Positions 9,042-18,014 of a DNA stretch of 64,000 bases are shown here, piece after piece. Each line of letters opens with the position of its first letter. The stretch's first letter is position 1. Both the position numbers and the translations under genes were made by a program. The DNA is from Saccharomonospora sp. NB11 (lineage in GTDB: Bacteria; Actinomycetota; Actinomycetes; Mycobacteriales; Pseudonocardiaceae): NCBI RefSeq assembly GCF_015910535.1, contig NZ_JACBJG010000004.1:248001-312000 (forward strand), in the 5' to 3' direction. The notes beneath the pieces are model-generated. The model was not told the origin of the DNA. It ran no database searches and worked only from the letters and a program-made list of their open reading frames with translations.

Positions 9042-10439
9042 TCAGGGCGCGGGTTCGACGTGCACGACCTTGGTCGTGGTGAGTTCGTCGAGCAGTTCCG
9101 GCCCGTACCCGTAGCCGTGCCCGCTGGCGCGACGTGGCTGGGCGGCGCCGCCCGGCGCACCTCCGAACACGGCGTTGACCTTCACCGTGCCCACGGGAAG
9201 AGCGCGCCACGCCTGCTGCGCGTGCTCCATCGACCGGGTAAGCACGGTGGCCGCAAGCCCGTAGGCGTCGTCACAGGCGAGGGCCAGTCCCTCGGCGAAG
9301 TCGTCCACCACGCACACGGGTGCCACCGGGCCGAACGTCTCCTCGCGCATCACGCGCAGGTTCGGATCGCAGTCGGTGAGCACCGTCGCGGGATAGAACG
9401 AGCCGGGACCCTCCGGTACGACACCGCCTACTCGGAGCCGCGCTCCCGCCACCACCGCGTCGGCCACGTGGGCGTGCACCGCGTCGCGGTGGCGGGTGTC
9501 CACCAGCGGCAACAGTCCCCGGGCGTCGGCGGCGGCCGTGAGGGCGTCGACGAACGGCGTCGCGACGGCACGGTGCACGAAGATGCGCTCCACGGCCACG
9601 CAGATCTGCCCGCTGTTGGCGAACGCGCCGAGGGCGGCCTGTTCGGCTGCCCACACTGGATCGACGTCCTCGTCGACGAGCAACGGGTCGTTGCCGCCGT
9701 TCTCCAGCAACACTTTCGCGCCGGTCCTGGCGGCGGCCGAGGCCAACCGTCGGCCGGTCGCGGTGCTGCCGACGTGGGCGATCACGTCGACGTCCGGGTT
9801 CTCGGCGAGCCACGAGCCGACCTCGCCGTCACCCACGAGGTGCTGCAGCACGCCTTCGGGGAAGACCGGCCGGAGGATCTCGCCGAACAGCAGGCCCGTG
9901 TGCGGGCAGCGTTCGCTCGGCTTGGCCACGACCGTGTTCCCCGTGACCAGGGCCGCCCCGAACAGACCGCACGCGACGGCGACCGGGTCGTTCCACGGCG
10001 TCAGCGCCACCACCACGCCTCGCGGCTCGGGCACCATCAGGTCGGTCGCCGTCGGTGCGCCCGCCAGCACCCGCCCCCGGTGCACCGGCCCCAGTTCGGC
10101 GTACTGGCGGAGCGTGCCCACGCCCGCGAACACTCCCTCTCGCGCCTCGGCCGCCGGGCGACCGGTCTCGGACTCGTTGACCTTGGCGAGATCGTCGGCG
10201 CGGTCGGCGAGGGCGTCGGCGGCCTCACGCAACGCTCGGGCACGCGTCTCGGCGGGCGTGGCGGCCCACTGGGCGAAGGCGGCTCGGGCACGGGCGACGG
10301 CGGCGGCCGCCTCGTCCTCGGTGGCCATGGCGAGTCGCCCGACCAGACTTCCGTCGACGGGACTGTCGACACGGATGCTGCGTCCGGCGGAGGGGTCGGC
10401 CGTCGGCAGGCCGAGCTGGAGAGCGAGGTCGGTCGTCAT
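9042..10439 (-). CDS. NAD(P)-dependent aldehyde dehydrogenase
   Basis: 465 residues. Aldehyde dehydrogenase superfamily: cofactor-binding TPWNDPVAVACG and KPSERCPHTG, the HVGSTATGR turn, the catalytic glutamate region LLENGGNDP and the catalytic cysteine in FANSGQICVAVERI. It oxidises an aldehyde to the acid via a thiohemiacetal; the substrate is not deducible. I prefer the ATG at 10439; a GTG six codons upstream (10457) is possible. Convergent with the PEBP gene across 37 bases. Confidence 0.92.
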   Translation of the reverse strand: MTTDLALQLGLPTADPSAGRSIRVDSPVDGSLVGRLAMATEDEAAAAVARARAAFAQWAATPAETRARALREAADALADRADDLAKVNESETGRPAAEAREGVFAGVGTLRQYAELGPVHRGRVLAGAPTATDLMVPEPRGVVVALTPWNDPVAVACGLFGAALVTGNTVVAKPSERCPHTGLLFGEILRPVFPEGVLQHLVGDGEVGSWLAENPDVDVIAHVGSTATGRRLASAAARTGAKVLLENGGNDPLLVDEDVDPVWAAEQAALGAFANSGQICVAVERIFVHRAVATPFVDALTAAADARGLLPLVDTRHRDAVHAHVADAVVAGARLRVGGVVPEGPGSFYPATVLTDCDPNLRVMREETFGPVAPVCVVDDFAEGLALACDDAYGLAATVLTRSMEHAQQAWRALPVGTVKVNAVFGGAPGGAAQPRRASGHGYGYGPELLDELTTTKVVHVEPAP

Positions 10440-10803
10440 GGATGGTCGGCACCTCACAGGGGTCGGCGTGACTCGGATCGATCAATGGGAGGACTCGGCG
10501 CTCACGGCGTTCGGGCCGTCGTGGGTGCGGTCGGGGATGTTCTCCACGTGCCGCCCGTCGTCGGCTCCGGTGTCCCGTGCTGGAGCAGGCCCTCATTGCC
10601 GCCCGGACAGTCCACACCGGACACGCGCAATCCGCAGCCGGACGGGCTCGGCTGGGACATGGTTCTCACCTCCGCGCCGGGCATACCCCGGTGCGAGCCG
10701 GGTAACCGACGACGGTGGAAGCCGAACCGGCCGAGTTGCGCCCCACGCCCCTTCTCCCCGCCCGACCGGCGGGCATGCCCGGCGTCGCAGTGGGAGGCCC
10801 CGC
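10440..10803. other. Intergenic region, divergent aldehyde dehydrogenase / small unknown gene
   Basis: 364 bases that should hold two divergent promoters. I find no tRNA, convincing promoter box or palindrome of note. A minus-strand frame gives a 52-residue peptide starting MSQPSPSGCGL (about 10660 to 10502), with no good ribosome-binding site and no family resemblance, so I do not call it. Confidence 0.5.
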
Positions 10804-11301
10804 ATGACCACCGCTCTGGTGTGGGAGGGGGAAGCCGACCTGCCGACCGTCCTCGTGTTCGACCCGGCTCCGGCATCCGGGCCGATCGAGCTGCCCACCG
10901 CGTGGCGCGCGCTCGCCGAGACCCGGCAGATCCTGTGGTGCCGGTTCGACACCGACGAGGCGCTGGCCGAGGTCGACCGGTTGCTCGCCGACGCCGACGC
11001 GTTCGGCAGGCCGATCGACGCCGTCGTCCACGGCGACCCCGCCGACGTGGTGGACGTGCTACGCCGCCACGCCGATCAGCTCCGCTCGATCGTCGTGGTC
11101 GACGCCGAACCCGATGCCACGCCGCAGGTGGCCGACGTCCGGATCCTCCCGGTGGGACGTCCCGCCACGCCGCCGCGCGCGATGACCGGCGACGCCGTGC
11201 GCGCGGAGGTGGCTGCCGCTCTCGACGCCCTGGACGCCGGCGACGTGGCCGGCCACGGTGAGGCGATGCGCTCGCAGCGCGAACGACACGGCGACGGCTG
11301 A
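10804..11301 (+). CDS. Small protein of unknown function
   Basis: 165 residues from an ATG preceded by GTGGGAGG. I do not recognise the family. The sequence alternates hydrophobic strands and helices (LPTVLVFDPA, IDAVVHGDPADVV, LRSIVVVDAEPDA), suggesting a Rossmann-like or degenerate alpha/beta-hydrolase fold, but no catalytic motif is visible. No signal peptide or membrane segment. Its stop is 7 bases from the end of the convergent kinase gene. Confidence 0.7.
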   Translation: MTTALVWEGEADLPTVLVFDPAPASGPIELPTAWRALAETRQILWCRFDTDEALAEVDRLLADADAFGRPIDAVVHGDPADVVDVLRRHADQLRSIVVVDAEPDATPQVADVRILPVGRPATPPRAMTGDAVRAEVAAALDALDAGDVAGHGEAMRSQRERHGDG

Positions 11302-11308
11302 AGGCCCG

Positions 11309-13021
11309 TCACTCGTCGCCGTCGTCGTCCTCGTCGTCGTCCTCGGGCGCGCCCAGGTCGGTGAGGTCGAGCAGCTCGTCGCTGTCGATGAGGGCCTTGC
11401 CGTCGCTGACCACCATGCCGAGGCGGTGCGTCTCGCGGACCACCGAGTCCTCCTTGGTGAACTCGACCTCGACCTCGACGACGTGGCCGCTCACGGCGGT
11501 GGGGCCGCCGACAACGCGCACGGCCTCGATGCCGTCCCAGAACTCGCGGTAGGCCTCCTCGCCCTGGGCCTGCAGGCCGGGCCCGAGCCGCTGCCAGCCC
11601 TGTTCGGCGTTGTCGGGCATCAGCGCGTAGTACTCGGCGACGGCACTTTCGAGTTCGGCCGGGCTCAGCACCTCCGGCTCCGGCGAGTCCGGCGTCTCGT
11701 CGGTCGTCTCCGGAGGCGGAGCCTCGCTCTCGGCGTCGGCCGGTGGCGAGGACACGGGCATGCTCACGCTGGTCCCGCCGGTGAGGCCCTGGGAGTCGCC
11801 GGGGTCCTCGTCCGCTCCGCCGCCGACCACCAGCTCGGCGATGAGGATGCCCACCGCCGCCGCGGCCAGCACGGCGACCGCGGTGGTCGCGATCCGGGCA
11901 CGCGACCAGCCTTCCGGCTCCGACGAGCGTGACGCTGCGGGCGCAGGCGTGGCGGGCCCCGTGGGCGGACGGGTGGGTGCGCGGTTGGGACCGCTGGCGT
12001 GTGGTCCGGTGGCCGGCCCCTGCTGTGGCCCGGCGGGCGGCAGTGCCGTCCCGGTCGGCGTCCGTGGCCCCGTCGGGTGCTGAAGCGGGACCGGGCCCGT
12101 GTTCGGGATCGCCGCCACGGCGGCCGGGTTGTGGTCGACGCGGGTACCGCCCCGCACCGGGTTCGGCGGCATCGTCGGGGCGTCCAGCCCGTCGGGTCGT
12201 CCCTCGGACACCGCCCGCAACGCGGCCTCGCACTGCTTCATCGTCGGGCGAGCGTTGGGCTCGGGGTGCAGCATCGCCCGCAACACGTTGTCCAACGTCC
12301 CGGCCTGCCGCGGCGGGATGATGGTTCCTGCCGCGACCACGTGCAACATCGCGATCTCGTTGCCGGGGTTCTCGAACGGCGGCCTGCCCTCCACCGCCGC
12401 GTACAACGTCGCGCCCAGGGAGAACACGTCGGCGGCGGGCCCGGGTTCGGCGCCGCGCGCCGTCTCGGGAGACAGGAACGCCGGGGTGCCCGCGAGCAGG
12501 CCCGTGCTGGTCACCGTGATGTCCCCGGCGGCACGGGAGATACCGAAGTCGGTGATCTTGGCGATGCCGTCGTCGGCGATCAGGATGTTCCCCGGCTTGA
12601 CGTCCCGGTGGATGACGCCCGCGTCGTGGGCCTTGACCAGCGCCGCCGCGACCTGCGCACCCACGCCCGCGATCTCGGCCGGTGGCAACACACCTCGCTC
12701 GGCGAGGATGTCGGAGAGACTGCGCGAGGGCAGGTACTCCATCACCAGCACCGGCTGACCCTCGTGCTCGGCGACGTTGTACACCGAGATGGCGTTGGGG
12801 TGTTGCAGGCGAGCTGCGATGCGGCCCTCGCGGAAGGCTCGCTGCCGGGCCTTCTCGGTCTCGGTCTCGTTCAGCCCGGGTGGCAGCAACAACTGCTTGA
12901 CGGCCACCGAACGGTCCAGCATGACGTCGACCGCGCGCCAGACGACGCCCATCGCACCGCTGCCGATCTGATGTTCCAGGCGATAACGCCCGGCGATCAG
13001 TGTCTCGTCGCCCTCACTCAC
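11309..13021 (-). CDS. Membrane Ser/Thr protein kinase (PknB-like)
   Basis: 570 residues. Hanks-type kinase domain (about 10-270): glycine loop IGSGAMGVVW, ATP lysine in VAVKQLL, catalytic loop HRDVKPGN, DFG and the HPEPNARPT end motif. A Pro/Thr/Gly-rich linker follows, then a single membrane helix (about 375-397, TTAVAVLAAAAVGILIAELV), a Ser/Pro/acidic stretch and an outer domain of about 110 residues ending in an Asp/Glu run. Topology is cytosolic kinase with extracellular sensor, as in PknB, but without PASTA repeats. The sensor resembles small NTF2/DUF-type folds but I cannot name it. Divergent from the gas-vesicle operon. Confidence 0.93.
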   Translation of the reverse strand: MSEGDETLIAGRYRLEHQIGSGAMGVVWRAVDVMLDRSVAVKQLLLPPGLNETETEKARQRAFREGRIAARLQHPNAISVYNVAEHEGQPVLVMEYLPSRSLSDILAERGVLPPAEIAGVGAQVAAALVKAHDAGVIHRDVKPGNILIADDGIAKITDFGISRAAGDITVTSTGLLAGTPAFLSPETARGAEPGPAADVFSLGATLYAAVEGRPPFENPGNEIAMLHVVAAGTIIPPRQAGTLDNVLRAMLHPEPNARPTMKQCEAALRAVSEGRPDGLDAPTMPPNPVRGGTRVDHNPAAVAAIPNTGPVPLQHPTGPRTPTGTALPPAGPQQGPATGPHASGPNRAPTRPPTGPATPAPAASRSSEPEGWSRARIATTAVAVLAAAAVGILIAELVVGGGADEDPGDSQGLTGGTSVSMPVSSPPADAESEAPPPETTDETPDSPEPEVLSPAELESAVAEYYALMPDNAEQGWQRLGPGLQAQGEEAYREFWDGIEAVRVVGGPTAVSGHVVEVEVEFTKEDSVVRETHRLGMVVSDGKALIDSDELLDLTDLGAPEDDDEDDDGDE

Positions 13022-13136
13022 TCGCGGCCCCTCCTGTCGACCACGGACAGACTAGAGCGTCACGATCACGGTCCCCGCCCAGGTCCGGCAACCTGCGCGC
13101 TCTCGAATCTTGGAAGCCCTCCGCGTCGCGCGCCGC

Positions 13137-13162
13137 GTTTCCCGTTCACCCCAACGGGGTAA
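13137..13162 (+). promoter_or_regulatory. Sigma-F/sigma-B-like promoter of the gas-vesicle operon
   Basis: GTTT (13137-13140), a 16-base spacer and GGGTAA (13157-13162) match the actinobacterial general-stress sigma pattern GGTTT-N15-17-GGGTA(T/C) in all but one of the core bases. It lies 38 bases upstream of the first operon ATG. Seen in sequence; sigma-factor use is inferred. Confidence 0.6.
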
Positions 13163-13199
13163 TTGCGTCGGGTCCGTGACTCCGATCGAGGAGACGTTC

Positions 13200-13829
13200 A
13201 TGAAACGCGGCGCGCAGACCGCCGCGGCCATCGTCGCAGGGTATTTCCTTGGCCGAACCAAGAAGATGCGCCTGGCTTTGATGATCGCCGCGGCAGGTGC
13301 CACGGGAAGGCACGGCACGAAGACCAGCGGGCTCCTGAAGTCGGGACTCGCCCAACTCGGCGACTCGGCCGAATTGGGCAAGCTCACCGAGAGCGTCCGA
13401 GGCGAGCTGCTGACGGCCGCTCGGGCTGCGGCCACGAAGGCGGCCACCTCGCGTATCGAGTCGGTGACCCGGAGGCTGTCCGACGACTCCGGCGGCTCCG
13501 ACGACGAGGCGTCCGGCGAGGAGACGTCCGACGAGGAGACGGAGGAACCGACATCCGAGTCGGCCGACGAGACCGAGGCCGCCGAGAAGCCCGCCCGCAG
13601 GTCGGCCTCACGGCGACCGTCCCGAGCGTCGGAGGACGACGAACCACCCTCCCGCTCGCGACCTCGACGTCGTCCCTCCTCGGGCGAGGGCAACCGGCGT
13701 CCGGTTCGACGCCGGCGTGACGACGCCGAGACCGATTCCTCGACCGACCACGACGACGGTGACGGCCGCCCACGGACTCGGGCCCGTTCGTCCGCCGGTC
13801 CGTCACCGGTACGCAGGCGCGGGAGGTGA
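13200..13829 (+). CDS. Gas-vesicle cluster protein with helical N-terminus and charged tail
   Basis: 209 residues from an ATG behind GAGGAG. The first ~100 residues (MKRGAQTAAAIVAGYFLGRTK onward) contain one hydrophobic helix, probably membrane-associated, and amphipathic segments. The rest is a low-complexity acidic block (DEASGEETSDEETEE) followed by an Arg/Ser/Pro-rich basic block. First gene of the gvp operon; Streptomyces gvp clusters carry comparable accessory genes (GvpY type), but I assign no role. Strong charge segregation suggests an intrinsically disordered tail. Confidence 0.75.
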   Translation: MKRGAQTAAAIVAGYFLGRTKKMRLALMIAAAGATGRHGTKTSGLLKSGLAQLGDSAELGKLTESVRGELLTAARAAATKAATSRIESVTRRLSDDSGGSDDEASGEETSDEETEEPTSESADETEAAEKPARRSASRRPSRASEDDEPPSRSRPRRRPSSGEGNRRPVRRRRDDAETDSSTDHDDGDGRPRTRARSSAGPSPVRRRGR

Positions 13830-13832
13830 CCG

Positions 13833-14972
13833 ATGACCAGGGCAGCACGCGCAGCAGCAGGGAAGGCGACGAGCACGGCCAAGGGCGCGGCGAGCGGCAC
13901 CCGCAAGGCGGCGGGCACGGCGAAGGACACGGCGAAGGACACAGCCGGGGACGCCGCGGACACGGTGAGCGACGCGGCGCCGGGCGGTGACCTGACGAGC
14001 GCGTTGAGCACGTTGGTGGGCGTGGCCGCGAAGAAGGCCGGGTCGATGGTCTCCGACAAGGTGAGCGAGTCGGCCGGTCGGCTCACCGACTACGCCTCGG
14101 GGCAGGGTGACGGCGGTTTGATGACCGCGCTGACGGGCGCGAAGAAGCTGGCCGAGGGCAAGAGTCCGGTGGGCGCCGCGTTGAGCACCGGCGCCTCGAA
14201 GGTCGGCGAGAAGATCAAGAAGGCGTTCGGCGGCGGTGGCAAGAAGGGCGGCGGGCTGAAGCTCACCAACATCGTCGAACACATCGACGTCGGCGTGCCG
14301 GTCGAGGTCGCCTACGACCAGTGGACCCGGTTCACCGATTTCCCGTCCTTCATGAAGAAGGTCGAGAACGTCGAGCAGGAGTCCGACGAGAAGCTGACGT
14401 GGAAAGCCCAGATCCTCTGGTCGCATCGGACGTGGGAGGCCACGATCACCGACCAGGTGCCGGACGAGCACATCGTGTGGCGGTCCAAGGGCGCGAAGGG
14501 CTACGTCGACGGCGTGGTGACCTTCCACGAGTTGGCCCCGCGCCTCACCCGCATCCTCGTGGTCCTGGAGTACCACCCGCAGGGCTTCTTCGAGCAGACC
14601 GGGAACTTGTGGCGCGCGCAGGGTCGGCGCGTCCGCCTGGAGCTGAAGCACTTCCGTCGGCACGTGATGACCCAGACCCTGCTGAACCCGGACGAGGTCG
14701 AGGGCTGGCACGGAACCATCCACGACGGCGAGGTCGTCGACGACGGCAGCGAGGGGCGGCCGCGGGATCGAGACGAGGACGAACGCGAGGACTACGACGA
14801 CGAGGACCTCGACTACGACGACGACTACGACGAGGAAGACGACGAAGAAGAAGACGACGACTACGACGACGACTTCGAGGACGACGAGGACGAGGACGAG
14901 CAGGAGTCCTCTTCGGACAGACAATCGAACGAGGCGGACGGCGACACGCGCGCTCGACGCCGTCGCCGCTGA
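13833..14972 (+). CDS. Gas-vesicle cluster SRPBCC-domain protein with acidic tail
   Basis: 379 residues; GGGAGG six bases before the ATG, 3 bases after the previous stop. An Ala/Thr/Lys-rich N-terminal helix region (1-140) is followed by a SRPBCC/polyketide-cyclase-like domain (about 145-300: VPVEVAYDQWTRFTDFPSFM, then WEATITDQVPDEHIVWRS) and a C-terminal tail of almost only Asp, Glu and Tyr (about 310-365). SRPBCC proteins bind hydrophobic ligands in a cleft, and Streptomyces gvp clusters contain a similar gene (GvpZ type). A chaperone or scaffold role for the very hydrophobic GvpA is plausible but unproven. Confidence 0.8.
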   Translation: MTRAARAAAGKATSTAKGAASGTRKAAGTAKDTAKDTAGDAADTVSDAAPGGDLTSALSTLVGVAAKKAGSMVSDKVSESAGRLTDYASGQGDGGLMTALTGAKKLAEGKSPVGAALSTGASKVGEKIKKAFGGGGKKGGGLKLTNIVEHIDVGVPVEVAYDQWTRFTDFPSFMKKVENVEQESDEKLTWKAQILWSHRTWEATITDQVPDEHIVWRSKGAKGYVDGVVTFHELAPRLTRILVVLEYHPQGFFEQTGNLWRAQGRRVRLELKHFRRHVMTQTLLNPDEVEGWHGTIHDGEVVDDGSEGRPRDRDEDEREDYDDEDLDYDDDYDEEDDEEEDDDYDDDFEDDEDEDEQESSSDRQSNEADGDTRARRRRR

Positions 14973-14990
14973 AGAAGAAGGGCTCACCAC

Positions 14991-15353
14991 GTGACCACTG
15001 CAGTTGCCGCCACCGGAGGCGGCGGAGGTCCCTCACCGTCCGGTTTGGCGGACGTGATCGACACGATCCTCGACAAGGGACTGGTGATCGACGCCTACGT
15101 GCGGGTGTCGCTGGTCGGGATCGAGTTGCTGACCATCGATGCGCGCATCGTCGTGGCCAGTGTGGACACCTACCTTCGGTTCGCCGAGGCCACCAACCGG
15201 TTGCAGGTGTCCGACGACGACAAGAAGGGACTTCCCGAGCTCATCGAGGACATGAACTCGGGTGCCGCGAAGTCACGGACCAAGGGCGCTCTCGAAGCGG
15301 CCGGGGACAAGCTGCGCGACGTGCTCGGTGAGACCGAGGAGGAGAAGTCCTGA
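14991..15353 (+). CDS. gvpA: Gas vesicle structural protein GvpA
   Basis: 120 residues, GTG start. GvpA forms the ribs of the gas vesicle wall. The conserved core is intact: [39 protein letters not shown] and [14 protein letters not shown]. The ~45-residue hydrophilic C-terminal extension is longer than in the ~70-residue classical GvpA, which is common in actinobacteria. The stop overlaps the gvpF ATG (TGATG). Confidence 0.93.
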   Translation: MTTAVAATGGGGGPSPSGLADVIDTILDKGLVIDAYVRVSLVGIELLTIDARIVVASVDTYLRFAEATNRLQVSDDDKKGLPELIEDMNSGAAKSRTKGALEAAGDKLRDVLGETEEEKS

Positions 15354-16147
15354 TGGCGACCACAGCGACTCCCGAGGCCGAGACCACCGCCTCCGGCACC
15401 GCCGTCTACATCTACGGCATCGTCCCGTCCGACGTCGAACTCGACGGCGGGGACGTGACGGGGATCGGCGATCCGCCCGGAGCGATCGACACCGTGCGAC
15501 ACGGCGACATCGCCGCCCTCGTGAGCGAGATCAAGGTCGACCGGCCGCTCGGCACGCCGGACGACCTGAGGGCGCACGCACGCATCCTCGATGCCTCGGC
15601 CGCCGAGGTTCCCGTCCTGCCGCTGCGGTTCGGCGCGGTGGTCACCGACCGGGACGCGGTGACCGACGAGTTGCTGGCCCAGCACCACGACGAGTTCGCC
15701 GCCGCGCTCGACGAGCTGGAGGGCAAGGCGCAGTACCTCCTCAAGGGCCGCTATGACGAACGCGCCGTCATCAACGAGATTCTCGACGAGAACTCCGACG
15801 CCGCACGGCTGCGCGACGCGATCCGCGACAAGCCCGAGGAGGCCACGCGCAACGAACGCCTGGCGCTGGGAGAGCTCATCGCCAACACGATCGCCGCGAA
15901 ACGCGAGGCGGACACCGCCACCGCGGTGCGGGCGTTGGAGGACCTCGGCGTCGAGGTGTCCGTGCGCGAGGCCACCCACGAGCGGGATGCCGTGTACGTC
16001 GCGTGCCTCGCGACCGTGGCCGACCAGCGCGACCTGGAGGACGTGGTCGACGACCTCGCCCGCCAGTGGGACGAGCGGGTGGAGCTGAAACTGACGGGCC
16101 CGCTCGCGCCCTACGACTTCGTCCACACGACTCGACCGAGCGGTTGA
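15353..16147 (+). CDS. gvpF: Gas vesicle protein GvpF (GvpF/GvpL family)
   Basis: 264 residues. Family features: N-terminal TAVYIYGIVPSD, the HARILDASAAEVPVLPLRFGAVV segment and the C-terminal ELKLTGPLAPYDFV. GvpF/L proteins are minor shell or assembly factors that contact GvpA. Translationally coupled to gvpA. A second family member (gvpL) lies at 17175; the F/L split follows order in the operon. Confidence 0.92.
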   Translation: MATTATPEAETTASGTAVYIYGIVPSDVELDGGDVTGIGDPPGAIDTVRHGDIAALVSEIKVDRPLGTPDDLRAHARILDASAAEVPVLPLRFGAVVTDRDAVTDELLAQHHDEFAAALDELEGKAQYLLKGRYDERAVINEILDENSDAARLRDAIRDKPEEATRNERLALGELIANTIAAKREADTATAVRALEDLGVEVSVREATHERDAVYVACLATVADQRDLEDVVDDLARQWDERVELKLTGPLAPYDFVHTTRPSG

Positions 16148-16170
16148 GACCGACCGAAGGAGGCACCGAC

Positions 16171-16431
16171 GTGGGTGTGGTGACGGCGATCCTGGGGCTG
16201 CCTTTGGCCCCGGTCCGCGCGGTCGTGTCCCTGGCGGACGTGATCCGCGAGCAGGTGGACCACGAGCTCTACGACCCCGCGTCGGTGCGCCGGGAGCTGG
16301 AAGCCGCCGAGGAAGCGCGCGCCGCGGGCGAGATCACGGCCGAGGAGGAGGCCGAGATTCAGCAGCGTGTCCTCGGCAGGCTCACCGGTTACGACGGGAC
16401 GGACCCGGGCGACGACCCCGGGGGGCGGTGA
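16171..16431 (+). CDS. gvpG: Gas vesicle protein GvpG
   Basis: 86 residues from a GTG with GAAGGAGG about 8 bases upstream, which decides this start over longer in-frame options. LGLPLAPVRAVVSLADVIREQVDHELYDP is split here as LPLAPVRAVVSLADVI and EQVDHELYDP, both typical of GvpG, followed by a Glu/Ala-rich helix (AAEEARAAGEITAEEEAEI). An accessory assembly protein, placed directly after gvpF as in other clusters. Confidence 0.9.
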   Translation: MGVVTAILGLPLAPVRAVVSLADVIREQVDHELYDPASVRRELEAAEEARAAGEITAEEEAEIQQRVLGRLTGYDGTDPGDDPGGR

Positions 16432-16434
16432 CAC

Positions 16435-16704
16435 ATGGCATCGGACCTCGACGAGGTGACCGCCTCGGAGGCCGCCGAACTCGCCCTCGGCCACGTCGAA
16501 CGGCTCACCAAGCGCCAGCCGCTCGGGGTGACGTCCGTGCGCCCCACCGAGGAGGGCTGGTTGGCGGAGGTGGAGGTGATCGAGGAGAGCCGGGTGCCCT
16601 CCACCGCCAACATCCTCGGCCTCTACGAGGTCGATCTGGAACCGGACGGGGAGTTGGTCTCCTACCGCCGCACCCGCCGCTACGCCCGGGGTCACACCGA
16701 ATGA
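16435..16704 (+). CDS. gvpO: Gas vesicle protein GvpO
   Basis: 89 residues; starts 3 bases after the gvpG stop. Signature segments are GVTSVRPTEEGWLAEVEVIE, RVPSTANILGLYEVDLEPD and YRRTRRYARG. GvpO is required for vesicle formation in haloarchaea and is a conserved small accessory protein in actinomycete clusters. Here it sits within the operon rather than first. Confidence 0.9.
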   Translation: MASDLDEVTASEAAELALGHVERLTKRQPLGVTSVRPTEEGWLAEVEVIEESRVPSTANILGLYEVDLEPDGELVSYRRTRRYARGHTE

Positions 16705-16747
16705 GACCCCCACTCGCTTCGCACGTAAGGAAAGGCTCGACCCACAC

Positions 16748-17182
16748 ATGACCTCATCAGGACGCCCCGGTTCGGCGCTGACCTCGTCGACGGGGTCGGC
16801 GGCGAGCCACCAGCCCGGAAACCTCGGCGACATCCTGGAGCGAGTCCTCGACAAGGGTCTCGTCATCGCGGGCGACATCCAGGTGAACCTGCTCGACATC
16901 GAACTGCTGACCATCAAGCTGCGCCTCGTGGTCGCCTCGTTGGAGACGGCCAAGGAGGTGGGCATCAACTGGTGGGAGAACGATCCCTGGCTCACCGGGA
17001 ACAACGGTCGGAAGCAGACCGAGCAAGGACGCGAGCAGAGCGAGCTCGAACGCGAGAACCGGGAGCTGCGCCGACGGCTGGAGGCGTTGGAAGCCCGCAG
17101 TGCCGCGCCGCAGGTGGAGGACGGGTCACGCGTCGACGACGTGATCGACGCCGAGCCGGTGCCGGAGGAACGCGATGGCTGA
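16748..17182 (+). CDS. gvpJ: Gas vesicle protein GvpJ
   Basis: 144 residues. Its GvpA-like core (LGDILERVLDKGLVIAGDI, IELLTIKLRLVVASLETA) ends in KEVGINWW, the GvpJ hallmark. After residue ~75 there is a charged coiled coil (SELERENRELRRRLEALEAR) absent from GvpA. GvpJ is a minor wall or tip component. The 43-base gap before it contains GTAAGGAAAGG, a possible ribosome-binding region. Its stop overlaps gvpL by 8 bases. Confidence 0.92.
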   Translation: MTSSGRPGSALTSSTGSAASHQPGNLGDILERVLDKGLVIAGDIQVNLLDIELLTIKLRLVVASLETAKEVGINWWENDPWLTGNNGRKQTEQGREQSELERENRELRRRLEALEARSAAPQVEDGSRVDDVIDAEPVPEERDG

Positions 17183-18014
17183 CGACCCGACGACGGGACT
17201 CTGGCTGTACGCGGTGGCGCGCGGACTCGACGTGGCGTCGCTGGACGCGTTGCGGGGTGTCGGCGACGCCCCGGTGCGCGGCATCGCGGTCCCCACCCCG
17301 GAGAGCGAGCCGCTGACCGCCGTCGTCAGCCCGGTGTCGCTGGACGAGTTCGGCGAGCAGGCGTTGCGCCGTAACCTGGAGGACCTCGACTGGCTCGCCG
17401 CCACCGCCCGCGCCCACGACGCCGTCGTGGCGGCCGTGTCCGACGCCGCGTCGGCGGCCGTGCCGCTGCGGCTGGCCACCGTGTGCTTCGACGACGAGCG
17501 GGTGCGTCGCCTCGTGGAGGAAGGCAGGCGCGAGTTCGTCACCACGCTCGATGCCCTGACCGGCCGGACCGAGTGGGGTGTCAAGGTCTACGCCGATCTG
17601 ACCGCGCTCGCCGGCGCGGCCGAACCGGCGCGAGCCGCCTCGACGTCGACCTCCGGAGGTGGCGGAGCGGGAGCGGCCTACCTGCGGCGGCGCAAGGCCG
17701 CGTTGTCGGCGCGGGAGACCGGCGAGCAGATCGCCGCCGGACACGCCGAACGACTGCACGCCCGGCTGGCGGATTCGGCCGTGGCCAGCCGTCGCCACCC
17801 GCCGCAGGACCCGAAGCTGTCCGGCGAGCGGGCGCACATGGTGCTCAACGGCGCCTACCTCGTGGCCGACGACCGGGCGAGCGCGTTCGCCGAGCTGGTG
17901 CACGCGCTCGACGGCGAACACCCGGCCGTCCGCGTGGAACTCACCGGCCCGTGGCCGCCGTACTCCTTCGCCGCCGTGGGCCAGGACCAGCCTCGACGTT
18001 CGGAGCAACCGTGA
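17175..18014 (+). CDS. gvpL: Gas vesicle protein GvpL (GvpF/GvpL family)
   Basis: 279 residues. The same family as gvpF: LWLYAVARGLD at the N-terminus, VPLRLATVCFDDERV in the middle, VKVYADL and the C-terminal VELTGPWPPYSFA. A Ser/Gly-rich insert (STSTSGGGGAG, about residue 157) separates two domains. The ATG overlaps gvpJ and the stop overlaps the next GTG (GTGA). Confidence 0.92.
   Translation: MADDPTTGLWLYAVARGLDVASLDALRGVGDAPVRGIAVPTPESEPLTAVVSPVSLDEFGEQALRRNLEDLDWLAATARAHDAVVAAVSDAASAAVPLRLATVCFDDERVRRLVEEGRREFVTTLDALTGRTEWGVKVYADLTALAGAAEPARAASTSTSGGGGAGAAYLRRRKAALSARETGEQIAAGHAERLHARLADSAVASRRHPPQDPKLSGERAHMVLNGAYLVADDRASAFAELVHALDGEHPAVRVELTGPWPPYSFAAVGQDQPRRSEQP

Noticed and set aside
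10440-10803. Possible selenoprotein frame (TGA within an open minus-strand frame)
   Set aside because: A TGA-interrupted frame exists but no conserved redox motif or SECIS-like hairpin is seen around it; such frames occur by chance.
10502-10876. Small minus-strand gene in the aldehyde dehydrogenase upstream region
   Set aside because: No ribosome-binding site, no recognisable sequence, and its 5' part overlaps the plus-strand gene at 10804.
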